Below, one piece after another: positions 35,078 through 45,216 of a DNA stretch of 64,000 nucleotides. A program made the translations under genes and the position numbers. The notes under the pieces are model-generated. The model saw only the letters and a list, made by a program, of their open reading frames with translations, was not told the DNA's origin and ran no database searches. The stretch is taken from contig NZ_CP012719.1 in assembly GCF_001697145.1 (NCBI RefSeq), positions 1,522,501 through 1,586,500 on the forward strand, read 5' to 3'. The DNA comes from Streptococcus anginosus. GTDB lineage: Bacteria > Bacillota > Bacilli > Lactobacillales > Streptococcaceae. Position 1 is the first letter of the stretch; each line of letters begins with the position of its first letter.

Positions 35078-37597
35078 TTATCTGTGGCGTCCATGACAAT
35101 TTTTAAATTTCTTACCAGAACCACATGGACACAAGTCATTGCGCTTCACTTTTGTCAAATCAATATCGCTAGGTAAGCCAGAGTGTTGTGCTGAAATATT
35201 GCGTGTCGCTGTTGTGCTGATATGATGCTCCGTACGTGGACGTTCTTGCTCGTGAATTTGAGCCTTCATCATCAAACGCGTCACATCAAATTCGATCGAA
35301 CCAATCATGTCATTAAACATACGGAAACTTTCAGCTTGGTATTCAACGACTGGGTTATTTTGAGCATAACCACGAAGTCCAACTGCGTTCCGAAGTTGAT
35401 CCAAAGCATCAATGTGATCAGTCCATTTGCTATCTACAACGCGTAAAATCAGAACTTTTTGGAATTCTCTGACGGACTCTTCATCGCGAAGTTTTGCTAC
35501 TTGACTATCATAAACTTCCAAGGCACGTTTGTATAAATCAGCCTTGATATCTTCATCAGACAAGCCTTCTAAATCTGCGATTTCAATAGATTCTTCTGGA
35601 ACAAGATTGTATTTTGCAAAATTAACAATTGATTCTAATTTTTCATCTTGTTCTGCACGACTGTTGCCATCCACAAAACGGTTGATTGTTCGCTTCATCA
35701 TGGCATGAATTTCCGGTGCCAAATCACGATCAGCCGTAATGACATCATAGCGCTGCGCATAGATAATTTCACGTTGCTCACGCATAACATCATCATATTG
35801 AAGGACTTGTTTACGTGTATCATAGTTGTTCCCTTCAACACGCTTTTGAGCTCCTTCTACTTGGCGCGTCAGCATACGAGATTTGATGACAGACTCTTCT
35901 TCGCTAAGGTTCATGCGATCCAAAACAGCTTTAATCCGTTCCGATCCAAAGCGACGCATAAGTTCATCTTCAAGTGATAGGTAGAATTGTGATTCACCAG
36001 GATCTCCTTGACGACCTGAACGACCACGAAGTTGATTATCAATACGACGGCTTTCATGGCGCTCTGTACCAATAACACAAAGTCCACCAAGCTCACGAAC
36101 ACCTTCACCAAGCTTAATATCTGTACCACGACCGGCCATATTGGTTGCAATCGTTACAGCACCTCGCTGACCAGCATTCATAATGATTTGCGCTTCTTTA
36201 TAGTGATTTTTCGCATTCAATACTTCATGAGGAACTCCAGCTTCGACTAATTTTTTAGAAATATAATCACTCGTTTCAACAGCAACTGTCCCAACAAGTA
36301 CAGGTTGTCCTTTTTCATGACGAGCTTTCACATCTTGGACAACTGCTTTAAATTTTGATTCAATACTTGGATAAAGAAGGTCTGGGTGATCAATACGAGC
36401 CACCGGACGGTTGGTAGGAATCGGAATAACTCGAATGTTATAAGTTTCGCGGAATTCTTCTTCTTCTGTCTTGGCCGTTCCCGTCATCCCCGACAATTTC
36501 TTATACATACGGAACAGATTTTGGTAAGTGATAGAAGCTGAGGTCTTCGTTTCATCTTGAATTGGTACACCTTCTTTAGCTTCAATTGCTTGGTGGAGTC
36601 CATCAGAATAGCGACGACCTTCCATTGTCCGACCTGTAAATTGATCCACAATCAAAATTTCTTGCTCTTCACTCACCACATAGTCAATATCTAACAGCAT
36701 GATATAGTTTGCACGAAGGGCATTGTCAATAAAGTGAGTCAGTGCTACATTTTCAATATCATACAAGTTTTCTAACTTGAAGTAGCTTTCTGCTTTATCA
36801 ATCCCAGAGTCAGAAAGTCCAATGGTTTTAGACTGCACATCAATGATGTAGTCATCTTTATTAAGAGACTTCACAAAGCTATCCGCCATGTGATAAAGTT
36901 GGTTCGTATCAGACGAAGTTGGTCCTGACACAATCAAAGGCGTACGAGCTTCGTCAATCAAAATGGAGTCTACTTCGTCAACCAAAGCGTAGTTGAGCGG
37001 GCGTTGCACCATGTTTTCAGCGCGCACTACCATGTTGTCACGCAAATAGTCAAAACCAATCTCTGCATTGGTTGAATACGTGATATCACATTCATAGGCT
37101 TCTTTTTTCTCTGCGGATGACTTGGCAGCAAGATTGATACCGACAGAAAGCCCCAACCAAGAGTACAGTTCCCCCATTTCCGTTGCGTCACGCTCTGTCA
37201 GATATTCATTTACTGTGACAACGTGAACCCCTTCTCCAGACAAGGCGTTCAGATAAACTGGCATGGTCGCTGTCAGGGTTTTTCCCTCCCCTGTACGCAT
37301 TTCTGGCACATCTCCATGGTGTAAGACAATCCCACCCATAATCTGTACTGGGTAAGGGAAAAGTCCTAACACACGCTTTGCACCTTCACGAACAACCGCA
37401 AAAGCTTCATAAAGCAAGTCATCTAATGACTCGCCATTTTGATACCGTTGTTTAAATTCATCCGTCTTTGCTTTCAAAGCTTCATCTGACAAAGCAGCCA
37501 TTTCATCTTCATACGCCATGACTTTCTTTGCCATTTTTTCTAATCTTCTTAATTCACCTTTATCATTTTCGATAATTTTTCTTAAAATATTCGCCAT
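35078..37597 (-). CDS. secA: Preprotein translocase ATPase SecA
   Basis: The 839-residue motor of the Sec pathway pushes precursor proteins through SecYEG. It has Walker [18 protein letters not shown], the DEVD box [29 protein letters not shown] and the helical scaffold. The last residues form a zinc site [15 protein letters not shown] that binds SecB or lipids. The length is normal for the housekeeping SecA. Confidence 0.97.
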   Translation of the reverse strand: MANILRKIIENDKGELRRLEKMAKKVMAYEDEMAALSDEALKAKTDEFKQRYQNGESLDDLLYEAFAVVREGAKRVLGLFPYPVQIMGGIVLHHGDVPEMRTGEGKTLTATMPVYLNALSGEGVHVVTVNEYLTERDATEMGELYSWLGLSVGINLAAKSSAEKKEAYECDITYSTNAEIGFDYLRDNMVVRAENMVQRPLNYALVDEVDSILIDEARTPLIVSGPTSSDTNQLYHMADSFVKSLNKDDYIIDVQSKTIGLSDSGIDKAESYFKLENLYDIENVALTHFIDNALRANYIMLLDIDYVVSEEQEILIVDQFTGRTMEGRRYSDGLHQAIEAKEGVPIQDETKTSASITYQNLFRMYKKLSGMTGTAKTEEEEFRETYNIRVIPIPTNRPVARIDHPDLLYPSIESKFKAVVQDVKARHEKGQPVLVGTVAVETSDYISKKLVEAGVPHEVLNAKNHYKEAQIIMNAGQRGAVTIATNMAGRGTDIKLGEGVRELGGLCVIGTERHESRRIDNQLRGRSGRQGDPGESQFYLSLEDELMRRFGSERIKAVLDRMNLSEEESVIKSRMLTRQVEGAQKRVEGNNYDTRKQVLQYDDVMREQREIIYAQRYDVITADRDLAPEIHAMMKRTINRFVDGNSRAEQDEKLESIVNFAKYNLVPEESIEIADLEGLSDEDIKADLYKRALEVYDSQVAKLRDEESVREFQKVLILRVVDSKWTDHIDALDQLRNAVGLRGYAQNNPVVEYQAESFRMFNDMIGSIEFDVTRLMMKAQIHEQERPRTEHHISTTATRNISAQHSGLPSDIDLTKVKRNDLCPCGSGKKFKNCHGRHR

Positions 37598-37642
37598 TTC
37601 TTTCCTTACTTGTTACAATTCTTATTTTAAAATGTTCTTTTC

Positions 37643-37671
37643 ATTATAGCATTTTTCACTATATCTTTCAA
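37643..37671 (-). promoter_or_regulatory. secA promoter
   Basis: On the minus strand TTGAAA (37671-37666), a 17-base spacer ending TGC, and TATAAT (37648-37643) form a consensus promoter with an extended -10. Confidence 0.7.
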
Positions 37672-37686
37672 GAAAATAAAAGGATA

Positions 37687-37718
37687 AAAACGGCAGTTCC
37701 ATTCAAAACTGCCGTTTT
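37687..37718 (-). terminator. Terminator of the APC permease gene
   Basis: AAAACGGCAGTT and AACTGCCGTTTT form a perfect 12-base stem over 8 loop bases; it works on both strands and follows the permease stop codon. Confidence 0.85.
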
Positions 37719-37724
37719 ATGTTC

Positions 37725-39572
37725 TTACTCTTTTAAGTGATAAGAATAACTGGCTACAACGACATTTTCATGCCATTTGAGGAAATATTTCAATTTCAAG
37801 CTCATTTGATTATGTAGCATGTTTTGCCAACTATGATTTGGAATGAACTGTGGCACTAATACCGTTACGGTATAACCTTTCTTCTGCGCACCACGAGCGA
37901 TTTTTGTTACATACTGTACGGTTGGTCTGATGATATTACGGTAGCTTGTTTCCACATTTACAAATTGAATATCTGGAAAATATTGTTTAAATTCACTGGC
38001 TACTTCTTCATCTTTTTCTTGTGTTTCTTTGGTAGATACATGCATGGCAATCACCTCATCACCAATGCTACGCGCATAATTCATCGCACCGACACTAACA
38101 CGCGTGACATTTCCAACAAGCACCAAAACCAGATTTCCTGCATAGTCTACGTGTTCAATTTCTTCATTCAAACGTAGCTGTTTCGCCACTTTATTGTAAT
38201 GATTTTTGATACTCAAGAAAATCCATAATAAAACGATGATAATCGGAAAGAATGGCCAAATATCTCGCAAACGAAAAAGTAGCAAAATTGCTACAATGGT
38301 GTAACAAATAGCAGCGCCTAAAATATTTGCTACTGAATATTTCAAGAAATGTTTTCCATACTGCTTGCGCCAATGCACGACCATTCCCGTTTGAGAAAGA
38401 GCAAAAGGCACAAATACACCAATGGTATAAAGTGGAATGAGCCGTTCAGTATTCCCATTAAAAATTAGCAAAAGAAGAATAGCACCGATAGCTAAAGTCA
38501 GAATCCCATTTGAATAACCAAGGCGTGCTCCTTTTTCCATATACATGTGTGGCATATATTTATTTTTTGCCATATTGTAGGATAACATGGGAAAGGCCGA
38601 AAAGCCTGTATTAGCCGCTACAGCAAGGATGAGAGCTGTTGATAATTGGAAAATATAAAATAGAAGTCGTCCAACAGGTGAATTTCCCAAAATAGCTTGC
38701 GCCATTTGAGCGAGCGTTGTAACGCCTTTTACCGGAACAATGCCAATCCAGTAGTTTAAAAAAGTAATACCAGCAAACATGAAACCTAAAATGGCTGCCA
38801 TAATTGCCAAGGTTTTCGCTGCATTTTCAGCTTTGGGTGTTTTGAAAAATGGTACAGAATTTGAAATAGCTTCCACACCTGTCAGAGAAGCCGAACCACT
38901 CGTGAAAGCGCGTAGCAGGAGCACTAAGCTGACACCCGAAATAGATTTTCCGATAGGAGCTGTTGCATGGTAGGATAAGTTCCCCAGTAATAATTGCAAT
39001 AAACCAAAGCCAATCAAGAAAACAGTACTTGCAATAAACAAATAGACTGGTATCATCAGAGAAACCGCAGATTCTCGCAGTCCGCGTAAGTTCATTAGCA
39101 TTAAAACCAACACTAAAATAATCGAAATGTGCAAATTGTACGGATGCAAAGCAGGAATTGCTGACGTAATCGCATCCGCACCAGACGAAACAGATACCGC
39201 TACTGTCAACATATAATCAACTAGCAAACTACCACCTGAAACTAGACCAGCTTTAGGGGAAAGATTTTCCGTTGTGACCATATAAGCCCCACCGCCTTGT
39301 GGGTAAGCATGAATCACCTGACGATATGAAATGGTTAAACTAGCCAGCAAAATCAGCACCACAATACCGATTGGCAAAGACCACCAAATTGCACCAGCAG
39401 ATACGGATACCAAAACCAAAACAACTTGTTCAGGACCATAGGCAATCGAAGACAGAGCATCGCTTGACAGCATAGCCAAGGCTTGTAGCTTAGTGAGTAA
39501 ATTCCCTTCATCTCCCTCATCGCTTGATTTTAAAGGTCGACCAATAAAAATATTCTTCAACTTGGAAAACAT
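37725..39572 (-). CDS. APC-superfamily amino-acid permease
   Basis: The 615-residue secondary transporter has about 12 membrane helices (residues 25-455) and a cytosolic C-terminal domain of about 150 residues. The family core appears in LLTKLQALAMLSSDALSSIAYGPEQ, HAYPQGGGAYMVTTENL and FTSGSASLTGVEAISNSVPFFK. The soluble end resembles domains that regulate related permeases. The substrate is unknown. Two CodY-type motifs overlap its promoter, which fits an amino-acid uptake role. Confidence 0.85.
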   Translation of the reverse strand: MFSKLKNIFIGRPLKSSDEGDEGNLLTKLQALAMLSSDALSSIAYGPEQVVLVLVSVSAGAIWWSLPIGIVVLILLASLTISYRQVIHAYPQGGGAYMVTTENLSPKAGLVSGGSLLVDYMLTVAVSVSSGADAITSAIPALHPYNLHISIILVLVLMLMNLRGLRESAVSLMIPVYLFIASTVFLIGFGLLQLLLGNLSYHATAPIGKSISGVSLVLLLRAFTSGSASLTGVEAISNSVPFFKTPKAENAAKTLAIMAAILGFMFAGITFLNYWIGIVPVKGVTTLAQMAQAILGNSPVGRLLFYIFQLSTALILAVAANTGFSAFPMLSYNMAKNKYMPHMYMEKGARLGYSNGILTLAIGAILLLLIFNGNTERLIPLYTIGVFVPFALSQTGMVVHWRKQYGKHFLKYSVANILGAAICYTIVAILLLFRLRDIWPFFPIIIVLLWIFLSIKNHYNKVAKQLRLNEEIEHVDYAGNLVLVLVGNVTRVSVGAMNYARSIGDEVIAMHVSTKETQEKDEEVASEFKQYFPDIQFVNVETSYRNIIRPTVQYVTKIARGAQKKGYTVTVLVPQFIPNHSWQNMLHNQMSLKLKYFLKWHENVVVASYSYHLKE

Positions 39573-39601
39573 CTTTTTCTCCTAAATTTTCAATATCAGC
39601 T

Positions 39602-39645
39602 ATTATAACGCTTTTCTGAAATAGTATCAACGTTTTCTGAAAATG
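39602..39645 (-). promoter_or_regulatory. Permease promoter with CodY-like boxes
   Basis: On the minus strand TTGATA, a 17-base spacer and TATAAT (39607-39602) form the promoter. CGTTTTCTGAAAATG (39631-39645) matches the CodY box at 12 of 15 positions next to the -35, and a second partial copy TTTTCTGAAA lies in the spacer. Confidence 0.6.
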
Positions 39646-39775
39646 ACATCATTTCTTAATATAACTGACAATTCCTGCAAAAATATAAGGATTATACAGA
39701 TAGGATTGTTTCACAGATACCTTTAAAAATCTGTAGAACAGTAGAGAACTACGCCATAATGCTTTACCTTATGAT

Positions 39776-39807
39776 AAAAGAGGTCAAGGACTTTTCCTCA
39801 ACCTCTG
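39776..39807 (-). terminator. manA terminator
   Basis: On the minus strand AGAGGTTGAGGA and the complementary TCCTTGACCTCT pair and run into TTTTAT, just after the manA stop. Confidence 0.7.
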
Positions 39808-39824
39808 ATGTTCTATAAAAGCTA

Positions 39825-40769
39825 TTACGGATGACTAACAATCATTTCAAGGTCTTGTCCCTCAAAAGTCCATGCTTCCACATCGCTTGGCAGGATAAAA
39901 TGGTCTCCTTTTGCGATTGGATACGTTTCTCCATCTACGGTCAGCACACCTCGCCCTGCTAGCACACTTACTAGTAAATAAGCAACTGTTTTCTCGATAT
40001 CCACTTTTCCTGATACTTCCCATTTGTAAACAGCAAAGAAATCACTAGCTACTAAAAGCGTTGACGTCAAATCATCTGCTTTCAGCGTAACTGGGCGGCT
40101 ATTGGCTGGCGCACCGATATTGAGCACATCAATGGACTTTTCCAAATGCAGCTCGCGCAGATTGCCTTTAGCATCTTTTCGGTCAAAGTCGTAGACACGA
40201 TAGGTAGTGTCGCTAGACTGTTGCGTTTCTAAAATCAAAATACCTGAGCCAATCGCGTGCATAGTACCACTTGGAACATAGAAAAAATCTCCAGCCTTGA
40301 CTGGCACTTTGGTTAAGAGCTTGTCCCATTCTTTCTTTTCAATCTGCTGGCGTAATTCTTCTCGTGATTTGGCATTGTGCCCGTAGATAATTTCTGCTCC
40401 TTCATCTGCAGCAATCACATACCAGCACTCCGTTTTTCCTAATTCTCCTTCGTGCTCCATAGCATAATGATCATCTGGATGAACCTGAACACTCAACCAA
40501 TCATTAGCGTCCAAAATTTTGGTTAAAAGCGGAAAAACAGGCTCACTACTATTACCAAATAACTCTCGATGCTCTGCATAGAGCTGATCTAAGCCCGTAC
40601 CAGCAAAACGACCGTTTTTTATGGTAGATACGCCATGCGGGTGAGCCGAAATCGCCCAATATTCGCCTACTTTATCACTGGGAATTTCATAGCCAAATTC
40701 ATCTCGTAGCCTCGTTCCTCCCCAGATTTTTTCATGCATAACAGATTGTAAAAATAATGGTTCTGACAT
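39825..40769 (-). CDS. manA: Mannose-6-phosphate isomerase, class I
   Basis: The 314-residue zinc enzyme interconverts mannose 6-phosphate and fructose 6-phosphate. It has the zinc-site segment SVQVHPDDHYAMEHEGELGKTECWYV and VPSGTMHAIG. The second of two adjacent ATG codons is preferred, seven bases after GGAGG. It lies after the GntR regulator of the beta-glucoside PTS genes and may be read from the same transcript. Confidence 0.93.
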   Translation of the reverse strand: MSEPLFLQSVMHEKIWGGTRLRDEFGYEIPSDKVGEYWAISAHPHGVSTIKNGRFAGTGLDQLYAEHRELFGNSSEPVFPLLTKILDANDWLSVQVHPDDHYAMEHEGELGKTECWYVIAADEGAEIIYGHNAKSREELRQQIEKKEWDKLLTKVPVKAGDFFYVPSGTMHAIGSGILILETQQSSDTTYRVYDFDRKDAKGNLRELHLEKSIDVLNIGAPANSRPVTLKADDLTSTLLVASDFFAVYKWEVSGKVDIEKTVAYLLVSVLAGRGVLTVDGETYPIAKGDHFILPSDVEAWTFEGQDLEMIVSHP

Positions 40770-40801
40770 CATTTCCTCCTTTTCATTGTACAAATAATGA
40801 C

Positions 40802-41527
40802 TTAAATATTTTTAACATCTAAAAGAGAATATCCTCTCGTGTCAAAGCGATTGCGACTTCTCGAATATTCAATCGGACGTCCATTTTCCAGATAAACAAC
40901 TTGCTCCACCTGTAAAATCGGGTCTGTCTCTTGGCAAGCTAAATAGGTTTTGTCATATTCATCTGGCTTTTCAGCTGTGATATGGCGATAACTCCCGGCA
41001 AATTTTAAGTTTAACTCATCCCATAGATAAGCATAGATAGACTGAAGCAAAATCTCCTCATTCAATCCTGGTACCAAGTCACACGGCATATACGTGTGTT
41101 CCAACACATAAGGTTGCTCATCCAACAGACGCAAACGTATGATTTTGTAAACCGGTGCCGTTACTTCCACTTGCAGGCGCTCTGCAAGATCAGCTTCTGG
41201 AAATTCAACTGCAAATTGAATAATCTGGCTCGTTAATTTTCGCTCATCATTTTTTAAATCTTGACTCAAGCCATTGTAGTTATTCAAGCGAAATTTTGAA
41301 TCTTCTTTATCCCAAAAGGAGGAATTTAACACTCTCGTTCCATTTCCTTGTTTAGAAAAAATGAGTCCTTCAATGGTTAAAATCTCAACGGCTTTTTTGA
41401 TGGTCATTCGGCTGACGCCAAATTCTTTTGATAATTCGGACTGAATAGGCAACATGGAGTCTACTGGGTAGACTCCACTTGCAATTCTATCTCGAAGTAT
41501 ATTGGCGATTTCTTCGTATTTAGGCAT
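40802..41527 (-). CDS. GntR-family regulator with UTRA domain
   Basis: The 241-residue transcription factor has an N-terminal winged helix (SELSKEFGVSRMTIKKAVEIL, residues about 5-70) and a C-terminal UTRA effector domain that binds a sugar phosphate (VYKIIRLRLLDEQPYVLEHTY and the late SRSRNRFDTRGYSL). It follows the PTS EIIC gene. It probably controls the three bgl-locus promoters, which share similar dyads containing GTATAGA or its complement. Confidence 0.9.
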   Translation of the reverse strand: MPKYEEIANILRDRIASGVYPVDSMLPIQSELSKEFGVSRMTIKKAVEILTIEGLIFSKQGNGTRVLNSSFWDKEDSKFRLNNYNGLSQDLKNDERKLTSQIIQFAVEFPEADLAERLQVEVTAPVYKIIRLRLLDEQPYVLEHTYMPCDLVPGLNEEILLQSIYAYLWDELNLKFAGSYRHITAEKPDEYDKTYLACQETDPILQVEQVVYLENGRPIEYSRSRNRFDTRGYSLLDVKNI

Positions 41528-41560
41528 AAGATAGCTCCTGCAAATCTGTCTTTCATCTCA

Positions 41561-42829
41561 TTATAATACAGAATCAGGTTGTTTGTCCAGCATACGAAGG
41601 AATGGATACCAGATCAATCCAACAATCACCATATCCACTAACTGAAGGACACCACCTAAAATGGAATTGGTTGCTAGCATTCCGCTAAAGAATACGGGCA
41701 CCGTCCAAGGAACTGCCACTCCTGTTGGAGCTGGAACAATTCCTACTGCCATCACAATATAGTTAAACGCAGTCACAACAATCGGTGCTAAAACCCATGG
41801 AATCAGAATAGTCGCATTCAAAACGATTGGCAAGCCAAAGATAACTGGTTCATTGACATTGAATAACCCCGCGCCAAGAGCAAGTCGTCCAACGTCCTTA
41901 TACATTTTCTTTTTCAGAATAAAAGCCATAATGATAACTACAGCTAGCGTCATCCCAGAACCACCTAAACCAACAGTAAAGGTTTCCATAAATGATTTGG
42001 AAATAATGTGTGGCAAATGCTTGCCAGCCTGATAAGCCTCTAAGTTATCCAACATCAATGTATTCCAAATTGGATCCATGACAGAATTAACAAGAATTTG
42101 TCCATGAAGTCCAAAGAACCATAAAAATTGAACAAAGAAGATTGCCACTAAAGTTGCCCAGATACTACTTCCCAAGCCAACCAGCGGCGTTTGAATAACC
42201 TTATAAATAATATCATGAAGATTTGCATTGAAAAATCCTGTCAAACCAGCATTGACAAACAAGAATATGGAAAGAGTCAATACGGCAGGAATCAAAGCCG
42301 CAAACGACTTGGCTACTGCAGGCGGAACGCTGTCTGGCATTTTAATCTGCCAACCTTTTTTCGTTGCCCAGCAGTAGATTTCCGCTGCCAAAAATGCAAC
42401 CAGCATTCCAAGGAACATCCCTTTTGCCCCTAAACGGTTTAAACTCAAGACGCCTGAAATTTTTTCACCTTTTTCTGACATGGTATAAAAAGGTGTCAAA
42501 AGAAGAAAACTAGAAAAGGAAACGGCTCCTCCAAAGATTCCCTCTACATCATAAGATTTTGATAAATAATAGCCAATACCAAACGTTACAAACACTGTCA
42601 TAATAGACATTGTTGCACTTTGACCGCTACCAAACAGATTAGATAAAGTTGCTTTCGTTGCATCATTAAAAAATGGCAAATTGTTAAATACTACTACGAT
42701 TGAGCCAAACATCGTTAATGGAAAGGAGAGCATAAAAGCATCCCGTAAAACAGCCAAATAACGATTGGAAGCGAGCTTGTTTGCCAATGGCAACAACTTA
42801 TCACCGATTTGATCTAGAAACTTGTTCAT
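41561..42829 (-). CDS. PTS EIIC component, cellobiose/lactose family
   Basis: The 422-residue membrane transporter subunit has about 10 helices and the family pattern LFGLHGQILVNSVMDPIWN and LFNVNEPVIFGLPIVLNA. It takes up a beta-glucoside as the phosphate ester together with the EIIB and EIIA proteins encoded at 44835-45149 and 44504-44824. The ATG at 42829 with GAGGGAAG upstream is chosen over the TTG one codon earlier. Confidence 0.93.
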   Translation of the reverse strand: MNKFLDQIGDKLLPLANKLASNRYLAVLRDAFMLSFPLTMFGSIVVVFNNLPFFNDATKATLSNLFGSGQSATMSIMTVFVTFGIGYYLSKSYDVEGIFGGAVSFSSFLLLTPFYTMSEKGEKISGVLSLNRLGAKGMFLGMLVAFLAAEIYCWATKKGWQIKMPDSVPPAVAKSFAALIPAVLTLSIFLFVNAGLTGFFNANLHDIIYKVIQTPLVGLGSSIWATLVAIFFVQFLWFFGLHGQILVNSVMDPIWNTLMLDNLEAYQAGKHLPHIISKSFMETFTVGLGGSGMTLAVVIIMAFILKKKMYKDVGRLALGAGLFNVNEPVIFGLPIVLNATILIPWVLAPIVVTAFNYIVMAVGIVPAPTGVAVPWTVPVFFSGMLATNSILGGVLQLVDMVIVGLIWYPFLRMLDKQPDSVL

Positions 42830-42863
42830 CAATCTTCCCTCTTTTTCTTTTTTTGATACTCTA

Positions 42864-42892
42864 ACTATACTATATTTTTTGTAAAATGTCTA
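42864..42892 (-). promoter_or_regulatory. EIIC promoter
   Basis: On the minus strand TAGACA (42892-42887), 17 bases and TATAGT (42869-42864). The -35 box is part of the GntR-type dyad. Confidence 0.6.
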
Positions 42893-42936
42893 TACTTTTT
42901 TAATAAAAGATTGACTTTTTTCTAAAAAAGTATAGA
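42889..42936. promoter_or_regulatory. Operator dyad in the divergent EIIC/bgl promoter region
   Basis: TCTATACTTTTTT (42889-42901) and AAAAAAGTATAGA (42924-42936) form a perfect 13-base inverted repeat with a 22-base spacer. One arm covers the -35 of the EIIC promoter and the other covers the -10 of the bgl promoter (TTGACT 42911-42916, TAGAAT 42933-42938, 16-base spacer). The nearby GntR protein is the likely ligand. Confidence 0.7.
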
Positions 42937-42972
42937 ATTATATTATAGAGAATTTTTTAAAGGAGAAAATAT

Positions 42973-44370
42973 ATGACATTTCTAACATTTCCAAAGGGAT
43001 TTTTCTGGGGGACTGCTTCCAGCGGTCCGCAAACAGAAGGGCGTTTTGAGGGGGACGGAAAGGGAGAGAATATCTGGGACTATTGGTACGATAAAGAGCC
43101 CGAAAAATTCTTCAATCATATTGGCCCAGATAAAGCTTCTTATAATTATCAGTATTACAAAGAAGATGTGCAATTGATGAAAGCAACAGGGCATAATTCT
43201 TTCCGCACTTCTATCCAATGGAGTCGCCTAATCCCTGAAGGCGTTGGTGCTGTTAATCCAAAAGCTGTGGATTTTTACAACTCATTCATTGATGAACTGA
43301 TTGCAAATGGTATTGAGCCATTTATCAACTTGTACCATTTTGACATGCCAATGGCACTGCAAGAAAAAGGCGGTTGGCTCAATCGGGAAACGGTTGATGC
43401 TTATGTAAATTTCGCAAAAACCTGCTTTGAGTTATTTGGAGACCGTGTCAAATATTGGTTTACACATAACGAGCCGATTGTCCCTGTTGAAGGTGGCTAC
43501 CTCTATAACTTCCATTATCCTAACGAAGTCAACATGAAACACGCTGTTCAAGTGGCTTTTTATGAAATGCTCGCCAGTAGCTTAGCTGTCAAAGCCTATC
43601 ATGAAAACCAAGACGGAAAAATCGGGATCATCCTTAACTTAACTCCAAGCTATCCGCGTGATGAAAACAATCCCGAAGATGTCAAAGCTGCTCAGATTGC
43701 GGATGCTTTCTTTAACCGCTCTTTCTTAGATCCTGCTATCAAGGGCGAATATCCGGCTGACTTGATTGCCCTTATTAAGGAATTAGACATGGTGCCAGAA
43801 CACACAAGTAAGGATTTGCAGACTATTAAAGAAAACACCATTGATTTGCTTGGTGTCAATTATTACCAGCCACGTCGGGTTAAAGCAAAAGAAAATCCTG
43901 CCGGTAAAGATCCGCAGAATCCTATGCCAGATGATTTCTTTGACTACTACGATATGCCGAATAAAAAAATGAACCCTTATCGCGGTTGGGAAATCTATGA
44001 AAAAGGGATTTACGATATTATGATTAACGTTCGTGATAACTACGGTAATATTCCTTGCTACATCTCAGAAAATGGTATGGGCGTTGAAGGTGAGGAGCGC
44101 TATATCAATGCCAATGGTCAAATCGAGGACGATTACCGTATTTACTTTATCAAAGATCATCTCCGTTACCTTCATCAAGCAATTAACGAAGGAGCTAACT
44201 GCCTTGGTTATCATCTCTGGACCTGTATGGACAATTGGTCCTGGTGCAATGCCTATAAAAATCGCTATGGACTTATTGCCGTTGACCTAGACCAACAAGG
44301 TAAACGAACGATTAAAAAATCGGGTTATTTCTTTAAAGAACTGTCTGACAAAAACGGTTTTGAAGATTGA
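42973..44370 (+). CDS. 6-phospho-beta-glucosidase (glycoside hydrolase family 1)
   Basis: The 465-residue cytosolic enzyme splits the phosphorylated beta-glucoside brought in by the PTS. Family 1 features are clear: the N-terminal FPKGFFWGTASSGPQTEG, acid/base glutamate in FTHNEP, nucleophile glutamate in ISENGMG and a C-terminal KNRYGLIAVD. The phosphate-binding end is typical of the 6-phospho type. The gene is transcribed away from EIIC and ends in a strong terminator. Confidence 0.94.
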   Translation: MTFLTFPKGFFWGTASSGPQTEGRFEGDGKGENIWDYWYDKEPEKFFNHIGPDKASYNYQYYKEDVQLMKATGHNSFRTSIQWSRLIPEGVGAVNPKAVDFYNSFIDELIANGIEPFINLYHFDMPMALQEKGGWLNRETVDAYVNFAKTCFELFGDRVKYWFTHNEPIVPVEGGYLYNFHYPNEVNMKHAVQVAFYEMLASSLAVKAYHENQDGKIGIILNLTPSYPRDENNPEDVKAAQIADAFFNRSFLDPAIKGEYPADLIALIKELDMVPEHTSKDLQTIKENTIDLLGVNYYQPRRVKAKENPAGKDPQNPMPDDFFDYYDMPNKKMNPYRGWEIYEKGIYDIMINVRDNYGNIPCYISENGMGVEGEERYINANGQIEDDYRIYFIKDHLRYLHQAINEGANCLGYHLWTCMDNWSWCNAYKNRYGLIAVDLDQQGKRTIKKSGYFFKELSDKNGFED

Positions 44371-44377
44371 ATTTAGC

Positions 44378-44413
44378 AAAACTCCCCAAGGTATCGGAAC
44401 CCTTGGGGAGTTT
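44378..44413 (+). terminator. Terminator of the 6-phospho-beta-glucosidase gene
   Basis: AAACTCCCCAAGG and CCTTGGGGAGTTT form a perfect 13-base stem. The T-run is short, but the stem is very stable. Confidence 0.75.
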
Positions 44414-44425
44414 GAGTTATCTTAA

Positions 44426-44486
44426 AAATAAAAAATAAACCTATAACATGTAACTAGTTTGCACAAATGTTATAAGTTTATTCTTA
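44426..44486 (-). terminator. Terminator of the EIIB-EIIA operon
   Basis: On the minus strand AATAAACTTATAACAT and ATGTTATAGGTTTATT pair with one mismatch over a loop of about 17 bases and run into TTTTTTATTTTT. Confidence 0.65.
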
Positions 44487-44503
44487 GGAGGTTTAGCAAT
44501 AAA

Positions 44504-44824
44504 TTATTTTTCTTCTAGCTTTTTATATAATTCAAGCATTTCTAATGCCACTTCACGTAATGTCATCGTTGTCATCAAATGGTCTTGTGCATGAACCATG
44601 ATAATCTCGATCTTAATCTCAACACCACTTGCATAATCTTGCAACAATTTCGTTTGCGCGTGATGCGCTTCAACCAACTCTGTATTCGCAGCTTCCAATT
44701 TTTGAGAGGCTTCATCGTAGTGACCAAGACGCATCACTGCAAATGCTTCGTGTACTGTTGCACGCGCCGTTCCACTATGAAGAATGATTTCAAACGCTGC
44801 TACTTGTAATTCTTCTGTATTCAT
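44504..44824 (-). CDS. PTS EIIA component, lactose/cellobiose family
   Basis: The 106-residue cytosolic phosphocarrier is a three-helix-bundle protein: ELQVAAFEIILHSGTARATVHEAF, then EAHHAQTKLLQDYASG. The phosphorylated histidine lies in the late VHAQDHLMTTMTLREVA. It pairs with the EIIB upstream and EIIC across the bgl gene. Confidence 0.92.
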   Translation of the reverse strand: MNTEELQVAAFEIILHSGTARATVHEAFAVMRLGHYDEASQKLEAANTELVEAHHAQTKLLQDYASGVEIKIEIIMVHAQDHLMTTMTLREVALEMLELYKKLEEK

Positions 44825-44834
44825 AAAACCCTCT

Positions 44835-45149
44835 TTATAGATTGTCCGTTACCACTTTGGCTAAGGCTGCGACCCCTGTTGGGATAGGCACATAGGCTTG
44901 AGGCGGAATTTGAACAACTGGGCGTCCAACTCTTTCACCGAGGTCAGCAAATTGTTTGAAATACATTCTTGTTTGAGGACTAATTAAATAAAGATCAAAC
45001 GCTGCAGATTCAATCACTTTATTTCCTTCTGTTGCACCAATTGCTTCAACGGTAATGTCTTGTCCTTGACCTTGAAGGTATTCAGTTGTCTTTTTTGCCA
45101 TAAGAGAGGAAGACATCCCTGCCGCACAGATAATTAACGCTTTTGCCAT
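44835..45149 (-). CDS. PTS EIIB component, cellobiose family
   Basis: The 104-residue domain protein accepts phosphate on cysteine 8 in MAKALIICAAGMSSSLMAKK. The long open frame upstream of this ATG is not used, since the promoter and ribosome site AAGGAGAA lie inside it. It is followed by EIIA after 10 bases. Confidence 0.92.
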   Translation of the reverse strand: MAKALIICAAGMSSSLMAKKTTEYLQGQGQDITVEAIGATEGNKVIESAAFDLYLISPQTRMYFKQFADLGERVGRPVVQIPPQAYVPIPTGVAALAKVVTDNL

Positions 45150-45216
45150 GAAAATTCTCCTTAAAATATTGTATATTAGGTAATTTTTTATTAACGAATT
45201 ACCTATCATTGATATT

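Noticed and set aside
36032-36250. Open frames opposite secA
   Set aside because: They are shadows of a highly conserved gene on the other strand.
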